Source of the DNA: Orychophragmus violaceus
Lineage: Eukaryota > Streptophyta > Magnoliopsida > Brassicales > Brassicaceae
Assembly: GCA_030180135.1 (NCBI GenBank)
Contig: CM058239.1
Span: forward strand, 43,225,270-43,289,269
Length of the DNA: 64,000 nucleotides
Direction of reading: 5' to 3'
The notes beneath the pieces were generated by a model, which worked only from the letters and a program-made list of their open reading frames with translations, had not been told where the DNA came from and ran no database searches. Positions 1-10,032 of this stretch are shown in pieces. Position 1 is the stretch's first letter. Every line of letters starts with the position of its first letter. A program made the translations under genes and the position numbers.

Positions 1-103
1 AGGCAACCCACCATTAGGTACTGGTGTTTTTCTTTTTAATTTTTGGTGTTTTTGTTAGGATTTTACGTTTGTTTTTGTTTCTGGTGCAGTTATGTTTGCA
101 GGT

Positions 104-285
104 CTCGGATTAAATCGCAGTGCAGCGATCGATGCATTTCTGCATCGATCGTCACAACACGAAAGGAATCGCATTGCAGCGATCGTTGCGGTCCTGAGCA
201 ACGATCGACCATACACGAAAGTCGCCAAGTAACGGTCGATGCATCTAATGCACCGATCGATGCTGTGCGACAGAGGTAACCCGAC
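104..285. repeat. Palindromic CGATCGATGCA cassette of element A
   Basis: Three successive imperfect palindromes of about 27 bases, each with arms of 9-10 bases around a short loop: around 128-154, 179-207 and 233-261. The core words are GCGATCGATGCA, GCGATCGTTGC and CGGTCGATGCA, each followed by its reverse complement. A related single copy lies in the LTR of the same element (1505-1541). The cassette sits in the non-coding stretch after pol. Any role (RNA hairpin, dimerisation, protein binding, small-RNA source) is inference. Confidence 0.75.
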
Positions 286-1300
286 AGACATAAACTCACC
301 TTTTCAATTTTTTTTATTTTTCTTTTACCGATCCTTCGCTGGACACTACTGGGGACAGTGTGTCTTAAGTGTGGGGGAGGTGCTACTGACGTTTATCTTT
401 CTATTTTCTTAAGAGTCAGTCCGTTTTTCAAAAATTTTTGTTTTATTGAGTCAAAATTGTTTAAGTAAGAAACTATGATTTTCGGAGGAGATTTACAAAA
501 CTTGCAGGAACTTAAGTAACCATTGGGATGAAGTTGCAGGATCTATCTCTGACTATTAGAAAACCCCATCACAGATCAACCTACTGGGAACACCCACATC
601 ACTTCAGGTATCAGAGGATCCTTTTACTGACTTCACCCCTAATACTGACTTAGATTTTCTCACCTAAGGGCTTGGTATACTTTATGTCGGATTCCCTGTT
701 AGTTCTGACACAGCCTGTAAACCTGTCCTATTTAGTTCCCTTCTCCCCTTCTATAAAGTAAAAAAAAAAAAAAAAGATAATAAACTGAGGATGAGTTAGT
801 AACTCCGAAGTGGTCATGGGAATAGTAGCAAACACTATTATCTCTCATGTGATCCATGGAATGTGTCCAAAGTACACCCCATAACGGGAAGAACACTGAT
901 AAAAAAAATAAAATGATACCCAGTGGGGAAAAATCAGTTGTTAAAGAAGGGAAAGAGAAGAAAGGGACTAGAGAAAGATAGTATGGTGGTCTAGAGCTGA
1001 TTAGGTAAGAATCCATGTGCCTTTAGATCGATACTCCTTAGGTGAGACCGCACTTAAATACTTGCAGAAGTCAGTAGGGAGAATTTGAATGCTTGAATGT
1101 GATTGTGGAGTTTACCTAGGACAGTTGCTAAGTGTGGGGGAAGTACATGTTGGTCTTGATATCCTGTGATTGATTCTTTCAGTGGTTTACTAAGGGGAAT
1201 CTGAGTATTGTAGCTTCTAAGATGAAATGAGTTTCTGAAGAGTTTTCAAAACCTCTTCACCATGTTTTAGTTCTATGTTTTGCTTGAGGGCAAGCAAAGG
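286..1300 (+). other. Post-pol non-coding region of element A
   Basis: No credible ORF. It contains an A17 run at about 760 and two extra polypurine-like tracts, TTAAGTGTGGGGGAGG at 365-380 and CTAAGTGTGGGGGAAG at 1128-1143. Both are close copies of the true tract next to the LTR at 1301-1316. The short ORF on the minus strand at 732-1016 is pyrimidine-driven low-complexity translation and is not supported as a gene. Confidence 0.65.
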
Positions 1301-1316
1301 CTAAGTGTGGGGGAGT
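1301..1316 (+). other. Polypurine tract of element A
   Basis: CTAAGTGTGGGGGAGT lies immediately before the TGATA start of the 3' LTR. In Ty3/gypsy elements this purine-rich run primes plus-strand DNA synthesis. Confidence 0.8.
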
Positions 1317-2515
1317 TGATATATCATGGTTTTTACTAGTTTTAGGCCATGATATAAGTATGTTTTTAGTGTCTTTTGTGTTATTTTAGAGTCTTTTACA
1401 GGTATAATCAGGTTGGGAGCTAAATTGGAGATTATGGAGCATTTTGGAGATTTTTGGAGTGATTGGCCGAGAGATAGAGTTCACTGTCCGAAACAGAGAA
1501 AGGTGTCGATCGTTGCACTCTAGCAACGATCGTTGCACCAGCGAGATGGGCCAAAACCTCGGCGGTTTAGAAGAATCAAGATATTGCACTTTGATCCAGA
1601 AGTTCCTGATATTTACAAAGAAGCCCCTGGCCGAGATTATGCCTATATAATAGAGTTTTTAGAGTTTTTATTAGAGACAACTTTATAATTAAGAGCAGAG
1701 GATTTTTAGAGCTTTTGGGGCTGATCTGAACCTAATTCATCATCTGTATTTGGAGAAGATTTCGAACCCCTTTTACTCTTATTCTTTTATGCAATTTACT
1801 TATCATATGATCATGTTTTCATTATCTATGTCTGAGTAGATTTCTAGTTAGACTTAGGGTTTCTCACATAGGATTTTATGACTTGCTAGACTTGTTCAAT
1901 TTCAGTTAAGGATTCAAACTATATCTGTTCTTCAATTTAATTGTGCTTAAAGCTAGTTCTAACCTGATCAATTAGAATCTAGATCTTAGGTTGCTAAATA
2001 CGTCACGGAAGTGGGGTTTAGGAATCTGAACTAATTAAATTGGGCAATTAAACTTTGCGCAAACGAAAGTTTGGTTTAGGATAATTGTGAACATATCAAA
2101 CTCGAGCTTATTGCTAGTTTAATCTGTTAGTTCTCGCAAACGGAAGTTTGGTTTGCTGCACTTAGACTTAGAGAATTATCGCAAAGGAATTTGGTTAATT
2201 CTATATCTGTGTTTTGAGTTCTAGAACTGTGCTTAATTAGATCCTTGCTGAATGAACTGTCTGCTAGTCTGATTTCCTGAGAATACCCTAGGTTTGACGC
2301 TTTTAATTACTTGCTTTCACAACCGATAATCTCTGCTACTGATTTACTTTCTTGCACTGCTTTCAATACAAACATATTGCTTATTTCTAGTATTCATTCC
2401 CTACGGTTTGATTCTCTTGAGACCAAGTGTCCCTGTGGATTCGATAACCCTATATACTACTTTGACATTGCTGTTCACTTGCAGTTTAGTATAGGGATTA
2501 ATTCTTGACCTATCA
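1317..2515 (+). repeat. 3' LTR of Athila element A
   Basis: 1199 bp, starting TGATATATCATGG and ending TTGACCTATCA. It is recognisably homologous along its length to the LTR of element D on the other strand (1191 bp): shared start (TGATATACCATGG in D), shared CCCTGTGGATTCGATACCCTATATACTAC-type stretch near the end, and shared GGGATTAA. A TATA-like TATATAA lies at 1644-1650 and a palindromic CGATCGTTGCA cassette at 1505-1541. The partner LTR is outside the window, so no TSD can be checked. GAGAT right after the LTR is the expected TSD copy. Confidence 0.85.
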
Positions 2516-2992
2516 GAGATGTGAAGAGACGAACCTCGTGCTCAATTGGGAAAAATGCCACTTCATGGTAACAGAGGGGATTGTGTTGGGTCACAAGATC
2601 TCAGAGAATGGTATTGAAGTGGATAAGGCTAAGATAGAGGTGATGACAAGTCTTCAGCTACCAAACTCAGTGAAGGGAATCCGAAGCTTTTTGGGTCATG
2701 CAGGGTTCTACCGGCGGTTTATTAAGGATTTCTCCAAGATCGCTAGACCACTTACACGTCTGCTGTGTAAGGAGACATATTTTGTGTTTGATGATGAGTG
2801 TTTGGCAGCGTTCCACATGATTAAGGAGGCCTTGATTAGCGCCCCGATAGTCCAAGCTCCCGACTGGGAGTTGCCTTTTGAAATCATGTGTGATGCAAGT
2901 GACTACGCAGTAAGAGCAGTCCTTGGACAGAGGAAAGACAAAAAACTCCATGTCATATACTATGCTAGTAGGACATTGGACGATGCTCAAGT
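2516..2992 (+). pseudogene. Athila B pol, RT thumb to RNase H start
   Basis: Open frame continuing the pol of a Ty3/gypsy element. It begins inside RT just downstream of where the catalytic YxDD block would lie (NWEKCHFMVTEGIVLGH, residues 12-28 of this piece) and runs through the connection domain with its SFLGHAGFYRRFIKDF motif. It then enters RNase H with FEIMCDASDYAVRAVLGQ, which carries the first catalytic Asp. The frame is cut at 2992 by Copia element C1 and resumes at 10033 with RYAKTEKELLAVV. The upstream part was displaced by element A. The ORF's apparent tail beyond 2992 (LLRFSKVQFQIAT) is LTR sequence and not part of pol. The frame itself is undamaged in this stretch. Confidence 0.9.
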
Positions 2993-3623
2993 TGAAGGAT
3001 TATTGCGTTTTTCCAAGGTTCAATTCCAAATTGCAACCTAACACATAATCTTAAACAGATCTAGGTTCTTGTAACTGAATCATAAACACAAACCTGGACA
3101 TTACCTTTTGCAGCGGAATGATTGTAATATCGAGATCAACGAACAGATGAATACATGTTCCTCCTCGGTATCCACACGCTTACAAGCACGGATGGCTGCT
3201 AGACCGGATGGATGATCAACAGAGAGAGAGAGATTGCAGAGGGAGAGGCCCTGCGGCCACACCCACAAATCGCCAAATTTCTTAGAGTTTCTAAAACCCT
3301 TGTTGCAATCATATTAACTCACTAATGGGCCCAAGTTTAATTAATTAAACTAATGGTCCATTAGACTTTTGGGCCCAACTCTCTGTTCAAATACAGTAAA
3401 TGCCACTGCATCTTACCGTATTAATTCCATCTTAACTTTCCCGTTAGCTATGGTGTGTGACCCTTTGGGATCATACAATACTGGTAATAAGTCCTAAACT
3501 TATAGATCAAGAGCGGACTCTAGCAAGCCATCATGATCACCCAGTATTTATGACTTATGTCTGATCTCGACACTTATCATACTTTCTAGAGATAGTACGG
3601 TAGATTTCAGGACATTCCCAACA
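2993..3623 (-). repeat. 3' LTR of C1
   Basis: 631 bp. On the minus strand it reads TGTTGGGAATGTCC ... AATAATCCTTCA. It differs from the 5' LTR by a 2-base change in an AG run (3229-3235 region) and a few substitutions, for example AAATTTC here versus AAATGGC in the other copy. Confidence 0.95.
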
Positions 3624-3778
3624 ATCTCCCACTTGTACTGGAATCCTACACAGGACATTCCCAACAATCTCCCGATTGTACTGGAATCCTACACAGGACA
3701 TTCCCAACAATCTCCCGATTGTACTGGAATCCTACACAGGACATTCCCAACAATCTCCCGATTGTACTGGAATCCTAC
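3611..3778. repeat. 43-bp tandem repeat, four copies, across the LTR/PPT junction
   Basis: Four head-to-tail units start at 3611, 3654, 3697 and 3740; each begins GACATTCCCAACAATCTCCC. On the element's own strand each unit carries the purine tract (GGGAGATTGT) joined to the first bases of the LTR (TGTTGGGAATGTC). The first unit's LTR tip belongs to the real 3' LTR and the other three are extra copies. The related element C2 has a single copy at the same place. Confidence 0.95.
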
Positions 3779-4560
3779 ATTCCCTAATCCTTTTGTCTCA
3801 ATATCTCGATCTGGCATAAGGCAAGATGCGTGTCATCCTTATATAGCCAGACCATGTTCATCGGACCAGATTTGATACTGACAATTCAAACGACTTGGGT
3901 AAGTCCGTTTGGGAGTGGCCACTCTCTTACCAGCTATCAAGTCTCCGATTGGCCTAGAGATATTACCTCCGTTAAACGGCAGGGACAAATCCCATCTTGT
4001 TCCATCACTATGAACTACATACTTTATAATACACCCAACCAAGGTCCTTATAGCTCCCAGTTACGAAACAGCGTTAGACAATGATCAAAGTGCATCAATC
4101 CATGTGCATCCACATGCATGCGAACTCAGGTCTAAGGACTATACTCTATAGTCGTATATGAGAACCTCTTATGACACATATATTAATATCTTGTAGAGTT
4201 CTCATCAGCGGGCCATGTCCGGTCATATGCTCCCCTACATATACCTATGTGTCGACTTTGATGCCGCGCATCTATGACCCCTCGAAACTTGGTCATAAGT
4301 CTCAACACAATCTAGTCTCAAGTGGTTGTTGGTGTTCCAATTTCAACAACCTTCGACTATGGACACTATGATTTATGTCATTTCGTTAAATATGGGGTTT
4401 CAGGATCAAGTCTACTCATGTACTTCGATGGCCCATATATAATGACATGAATCATTTTGGAACGATTATTTATATCACAGTTAAAATAATCCAGAAATCA
4501 TAGATTTCATAAACATAAAATATTATGTTTACATGAACCTTTCAAAACAACTTAGTAAAG
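3624..4560 (-). other. C1 region between pol remnant and 3' LTR
   Basis: Non-coding. It is homologous to the 3' untranslated stretch of element F (32060-32879) and to C2 (44241-44760): shared words include the region around the TGGGACAAGATGGGATTTG-type stretch and the ACTCCCACTGAAATTAAG run near 4570. The short ORFs here are in changing frames and have no recognisable domain. Confidence 0.6.
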
Positions 4561-7060
4561 CCCTTTACAAACTCCCACTGAAATTAAGACTACATCTTAA
4601 TTTCACTCATCCTACAGCTACAGTCCGCGACTCGTGCTTAGGCATAAGGAGTGGCTTCGTTAATAGATTAGCAACGTTCTCATTCGATGAAACTTGCTTA
4701 TCTACTTAACATCTCTGTCATTTATCTCACGGAATAGGTTATACCTATCCTTAAGGTGTTTGGATCTCTGATGTGCAGCTAGTCTCATCTATGCTGTGAA
4801 TCACATCAAGTTCAGTGATGAACTCTTCTATCCAAACAACCTCTTTCGCCGCTTCTCAAGCTGCGAAATGTTCAGCTTAAGTCATGGAGTCAGCAACAGT
4901 GCCTCGCACCGCCAGACAGACACAAGATATAGCCGGACTGTGACCAGGAATTATCTTTGTCAATTGGAAAATTGCCTTTCAGACTTTATCGACTTGTAGC
5001 ACCTCACTTTCTCCGTAATCAAGAATTTATCCTTAGTATTTCTCAAATACTTTAGGATATTCTTTACGGCAAACCAGTGATTCTTTGCTGGATTTGACTG
5101 GTCTATACTTGTCTTGCTTATCATTAAAGCAACATCAAAACAAGTACGTGTCATGGCATACATGATAGATCCAATTGCCGACGCATATGGAATCTCATCC
5201 ATGCTTTCAAGCTCAGCAGATATCGTAGGATACTGTTTCTTGCTTGACGTAATGCCATGTGACATTAGCATAAAACCCTTCTTGGAATGCTGAAAACGTG
5301 TAGGACTTTGTCAATATAAGAATCCTGACTTTGTCCTACCAGCTCTTTTGGATCTCTATCTTTAGATCCAAAATCCAAGAACATACGTGGCTTTACCCAT
5401 GTCAATCATACAACAACTCCCAAGCCAGTCCTTTACCGACTGCAGTATTGGGACATTATTTCCGAGAATCTGTATGTCATCGACATACAATATGAGAAAT
5501 GCAACATCGCCCCCACTTATCTATTAGTAAACGCACAGTTCCATTTCGTTCCTGTTCAAGTCAAAACCTTGACTACTTCAACAGAACGAAGATTCCAACT
5601 CCGATATGTTTGCTTCCATCCATGAATGGATCGATGAAGCTAACTTACACAAAATGTAATTTTTCGGAGTCCGGGCTCACTTTCGCTTCTTTGAATTTCG
5701 CAGATTCGTCGCTTTCAATGATCATCAGATCATGCGAACTTTCAATGATCATCAGGTTCAACTAATGACGAGAAATCACTCTCGGATTAGTGACTGATTC
5801 ATTCATATCTGCGAACTTCAGGCTCTACAGGTGTAGATTCTACAGAAATCTATAAATCCATCCGTTGCTCTCCCTCAACAGGTTGAGCAGCCTCCTGTAT
5901 TTCTTCGAATTTCTTCGAGTTATACTTTTACTCCCACTGTTCTTCTTGGAAAGTAACTTCCCTTCTTAGAAAACAGAATGGACGTAAAAGTAACAAGTCT
6001 TGGTTTCCCTAGGACAACCAGCGAAGTAGCACAACTACAAATACTCAGTAAAGACGAATTTGGATCGATTCCAATCCACATTTACGTGGTGTCTTTCAAC
6101 TGATATTGGTGGAACTATTTCGGCGTAAACTTAGATATTTCTAGAGCGTTATTCTTAAAGAATATCATGGAAGAATATTCGTGTGACTCATCTTTAATCA
6201 TTTCTAATAAGATCTGATTCTTTCTCACAGAAACACCTCCAGGTTTTCAAGAGAAATGAGCTGTGAAACGACTTCACACTCATTCAGATGATCACACCAT
6301 CAATGACTTAAGTATTCTCACTCGTGATCTAATCCAGAGTCTCAATACTTCTGTCATTCAGTTTCTATACCTCATTCAGGAACTCTTTTGACCATGTCAA
6401 AGAATTCCAACTTGTGTCTCATCAAATGAACACAGTCATACTCACTGAAGTAATCAGTAGAGACAATGAAGTACAGGAAATTTTCTCTGGCATTACTGCT
6501 CATCGGACCACATACATGAGTATGTTCAATGTCCAATAAGCCTTTGGGCCTTTCTCTAGCTCGGCTAAGATGGGCCCTTTGTCTTTTGGTCCAGTAAGCA
6601 GAATTCAAGTCTCATAAGATATCCAATCAAATGAGTCCAAAAGTCCATAACTATGGGATTTCTGAATCCGACTTACTCTTTGACCAAAACATTTATGCCA
6701 AGAAAAATCAGGTTTAATTCATCAGATTTAAACCAATTCGGTATTTATGTTACATTTAGGCACTCTTTGGTTTAAGATATAAAACCCATTCCTTGAATAG
6801 GGTGCTACAATTAACATTTCATTAAGATCAAAAGAACAAAACTTGTCTTTTATCAAAATGAAAAACATTCAAATTCTTACAAGAAAATGAAAAACAACTC
6901 TGCTTAAAGCAGGTACATTGTAGCAATTACTTAATACAAAACCAAGCCTCAAAGGCATCTACAAGTGAAAACCCTACGGCTGAGGCAGCATCAATAGCTC
7001 CTTCCAGACACGCAGTTCCACTTGCCCTTCCTTCAACGTTTTTACTGTTGCTCAGGCTCT
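4561..7060 (-). pseudogene. Decayed pol of C1 (integrase, RT, RNase H remnants)
   Basis: Read on the minus strand, short stretches match the intact pol of element F but the frame breaks constantly. An integrase piece with FIVSTDYFSEYDCVHLMRHK lies in 6372-6608. The RT catalytic LYVDD is recognisable at about 5471-5490. An RT thumb/connection piece is at 4960-5271 (IPYASAIGSIMYAM). An RNase H piece (AEHFAA-like, VTEL) is at 4796-4900. No ORF exceeds about 100 codons. Many breaks are shared with C2, so the decay predates the two insertions. This pol cannot supply RT or integrase, which must come from another element. Confidence 0.85.
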
Positions 7061-7103
7061 GCATATTATAACAAATATCAGTGCCACAACCAGTATTCAA
7101 TAC

Positions 7104-7994
7104 CTATAAGGTATAACTTGAAGTAATAACATGAATACATGAGGAAGTAGTCTCATACATCGACTTTAACTCCTCATAATCTTCCATGAATTTAATGCAA
7201 TTTCTCTTCCAATGCCCAGTCTCTTTACAGTAGCAGCACTTACCAACGTAAGAGGTATCTGACTCGGGCTCAGAAGACACACGCTTGCCATGATTCAAAA
7301 TCTGGACAACTTTGTCTTCACCCTTGTCAGCACTAGGTTTTGTAAACCTACCCTTCTCCTTCATGAGATTGTACAGGGTACTCTTCACGTTTGGCTCAAC
7401 TGTTTTGAGCATATCATGCAGTTCAGTCAACGTCTTCGTTAAGCCTTTGTTGATATAGTTCCTTCTGAACTTATCATAGCTTGACGGCAGTGACTGCAAA
7501 ATGATCTCAGTTGCCAATTCTTGGCTAACTTGATAATCCAGTTTCCTCAGGTTATCAATGTAACCCATCATTTTACTGACATGAGGACTTACTGGATGAT
7601 CATTTGGTAGCTTGCAGCTAGTGAGAGATTTAACCAACTGGTATCTCTCCACTCTTTCCTGCTCCTGAAATCTCAATTTCAGGCTGCTGATCATCTCTAT
7701 TGGCGACTCCATGTTCTCATATTGCTTCAGCAAATCTGAGTCCATGGTAGCCAATATCAGACCACGCACATCTACCGCATCATTATAATGCTTATTCCAA
7801 GCATTACGTACTGCATGAGTGGCCTTGGGACCGATCCTCTCGGGGAGAGCTTTCTCAAGGACATAGTCCTTTCTCTCATGCCTGAGGACTAGCCTCAGGT
7901 TCCGCGACCAAGTCAAGAAATTTGATCCGTTCAGTTTGTCCATCTCAAGGACAAACCGGATCGAGAAAGTGTTTTGATTGTTTGTGCCAGTCAT
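7104..7994 (-). CDS. Gag of Copia element C1
   Basis: 296 codons open from ATG at 7994. The N-terminal part (MDKLNGSNFLTWSRNLRLVL, about residues 17-36) and the middle (MMGYIDNLRKLDYQVSQELA, about 143-162) are typical of the Copia Gag/UBN2-type capsid domain. A CCHC zinc knuckle, CYCKETGHWKRNC, lies near residues 254-266. The role is the structural protein of the virus-like particle, binding element RNA through the knuckle. The frame stops shortly after the knuckle, just before the protease DTG motif, which is still recognisable beyond the stop. In C2 the frame runs through that motif. Gag being open while pol is dead is the odd feature. The start is supported by the same MT(G/S/N)T start in C2 and F. 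Confidence 0.85.
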   Translation of the reverse strand: MTGTNNQNTFSIRFVLEMDKLNGSNFLTWSRNLRLVLRHERKDYVLEKALPERIGPKATHAVRNAWNKHYNDAVDVRGLILATMDSDLLKQYENMESPIEMISSLKLRFQEQERVERYQLVKSLTSCKLPNDHPVSPHVSKMMGYIDNLRKLDYQVSQELATEIILQSLPSSYDKFRRNYINKGLTKTLTELHDMLKTVEPNVKSTLYNLMKEKGRFTKPSADKGEDKVVQILNHGKRVSSEPESDTSYVGKCCYCKETGHWKRNCIKFMEDYEELKSMYETTSSCIHVITSSYTL

Positions 7995-9390
7995 AACTGA
8001 AATTTAGAGATAAATAGAGTTTTAGTTATTTAGTTCATAAAAGAGTAATCTTAACAACTTATAAGAAAACTCGCATTGCATTCAAAATTTCTTTGTTTAA
8101 CCTCATAAGAATGCAATGATTCCGAGACCCATGTTCAGCTAAATCCAAAGTGGGCCACTGGCCGTCACCCGGAAGTAGCTTTACTTGGTAAGCATACACA
8201 CAGCTAGTTATATCCAATAACTCTCGGTTGTGAATTGGGCCCAAGGCCCAATACACCAGATGTCTCAAGGCCCGGGACTCCCGATGGCCCAGTCAAGGAA
8301 ACCAATCTCTTACAGCCAAATAATCACTAAAGTCTGGGACTCCCAATGAAATTAGTGACTATATACTACTTTACTTACGCGAAAACAGACACCTCACACT
8401 GTAAGCCATATCTGTAATCGAATAAGCGTTAAGTAGCTGACAAGATTGGAAAGACATCCAAGCTTGATATTGGTTTTGAGGATTTTAAGTTTTATTTCCA
8501 AAAATAGAAGATTACTATTTTGGGAAACTTACTTGTTTTAGAAACTTTCTAAATTTAGAAACATGCTAAAAATATAAATTTCTAATTTAATATTTTATAA
8601 ATATTTTCGGATTGGGTCACAAATTATAGGCCCAAGACCATAGAATTCCAGTTGGCCCAATAATTTAACATAACCGAGTCGGTTTATTAATTCTGGTCCA
8701 AGACCAAATTAACTATCAAAACCATCGGTTATTTACTAAACCAGACCAGCTCTAAATTATTTGGTCCAACCAAATCAAACTTAGACCAGCCTTCGGTTTA
8801 GGTTAAAATTCAATTTTGAATTTAAATCCGGTTTAACCAGAAATTAAATAATACCATGTATTAAATAATTTCCAGCAAACCGCGATTTGGGTTAACCGCT
8901 TGAACCATACAATAATTAAATAATTAATAAACAGGTTCCATGAAGCAAGTTATTGACTCCCATTAATAATCGATTGTTAACAAAATCTTAACAAATCGTA
9001 TCATGCTTGTAACAAGAAGACAAAAACGATTTGACCAATTCAAATTGAAAACGATTGTAATTCACTCAAAGACAAAATAAAGTCATAAGCGATTCATTTA
9101 ATTCAACAATCACTTGATAAACAACTTTTTCCAAACTGTGATAATTCAACAATCGCTTATCAACATCGATTATTAATGGGAGTTTTCTTATCAACATTCG
9201 ATTTGAACAAAGTCAATATTCATCACGATATCTTGGCAATTATAAAGCGATCATGTTCATTCGATTGATAAGACAAAGCAAAGTCAAACAAGTCGAATTC
9301 TTCTTATTATAATCAAACAAAATCAACAATTCGATCGCTTCATTGATTAATTATTCACATGATCCAAATTACAAGAATCTAATGACCTAA
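7995..9390 (-). other. C1 leader, possible intron
   Basis: About 1.4 kb of AT-rich, non-coding leader between PBS and gag. On the minus strand a 3' splice-site-like TTTCAG ends two bases before the gag ATG (CAG at 7999-7997), and AG|GT occurs immediately after the PBS (GT at 9386-9385). Together they would define an intron of about 1390 bases. The same arrangement is seen in C2. Short ORFs inside have no recognisable content. Confidence 0.5.
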
Positions 9391-9402
9391 GCTCTGATAC
9401 CA
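9391..9402 (-). other. Primer-binding site of C1
   Basis: On the minus strand this reads TGGTATCAGAGC, one base after the 5' LTR. It is the classic Copia PBS, complementary to the 3' end of initiator methionine tRNA, which primes minus-strand cDNA. Confidence 0.92.
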
Positions 9403-9403
9403 C

Positions 9404-10032
9404 TGAAGGATTATTGCGTTTTTCCAAGGTTCAATTCCAAATTGCAACCTAACACATAATCTTAAACAGATCTAGGTTCTTGTAACTGAATCATAAACAC
9501 AAACCTGGACATTACCTTTTGCAGCGGAATGATTGTAATGTCGAGATCAACGAACAGATGAATACCTATTCCTCCTCGGTATCCACACGCTTACAAGCAC
9601 GGATGGCTGCTAGACCGGATGGATGATCAACAGAGAGAGAAATTGCAGAGGGAGAGGCCCTGCGGCCACACCCACAAATCGCCAAATGGCTTAGAGTTTC
9701 TAAAACCCTTGTTGCAATCATATTAACTCACTAATGGGCCCAAGTTTAATTAATTAAACTAATGGTCCATTAGACTTTTGGGCCCAACTCTCTGTTCAAA
9801 TACAGTAAATGCCACTGCATCTTACCGTATTAATTCCATCTTAACTTTCCCGTTAGCTATGGTGTGTGACCCTTTGGGATCATACAATACTGGTAATAAG
9901 TCCTAAACTTATAGATCAAGAGCGGACTCTAGCAAGCCATCATGATCACCCAGTATTTATGACTTATGTCTGATCTCGACACTTATCATACTTTCTAGAG
10001 ATAGTACGGTAGATTTCAGGACATTCCCAACA
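9404..10032 (-). repeat. 5' LTR of C1
   Basis: 629 bp, paired with 2993-3623. TG...CA ends on the element strand; the following CAAGT is the TSD copy, after which Athila B's RNase H frame resumes. Confidence 0.95.

Larger units (their letters stand above)
1..2515 (+). mobile_element. Athila-like Ty3/gypsy element A, 3' part
   Basis: Only the 3' end lies in the window: post-pol non-coding DNA (1-1300), a polypurine tract and a full 3' LTR. No coding domain of A is visible. The LTR ends directly against the RT reading frame of Athila element B (Asn-Trp-Glu-Lys-Cys-His motif at about 2540), so A is inserted in B and its 5' part lies left of the window. The Athila assignment rests on the TGATA...TATCA LTR ends, the GTGTGGGGGAG tract before the LTR, and the similarity of the LTR to that of element D, which has an Asp-tRNA-type primer-binding site. 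That is family knowledge plus comparison inside this window. Confidence 0.8.

Noticed and set aside
732..1016. 94-codon minus-strand ORF in element A
   Set aside because: Low-complexity Phe/Leu/Ser-rich, no start context or homology, lies in non-coding 3' region of an Athila.
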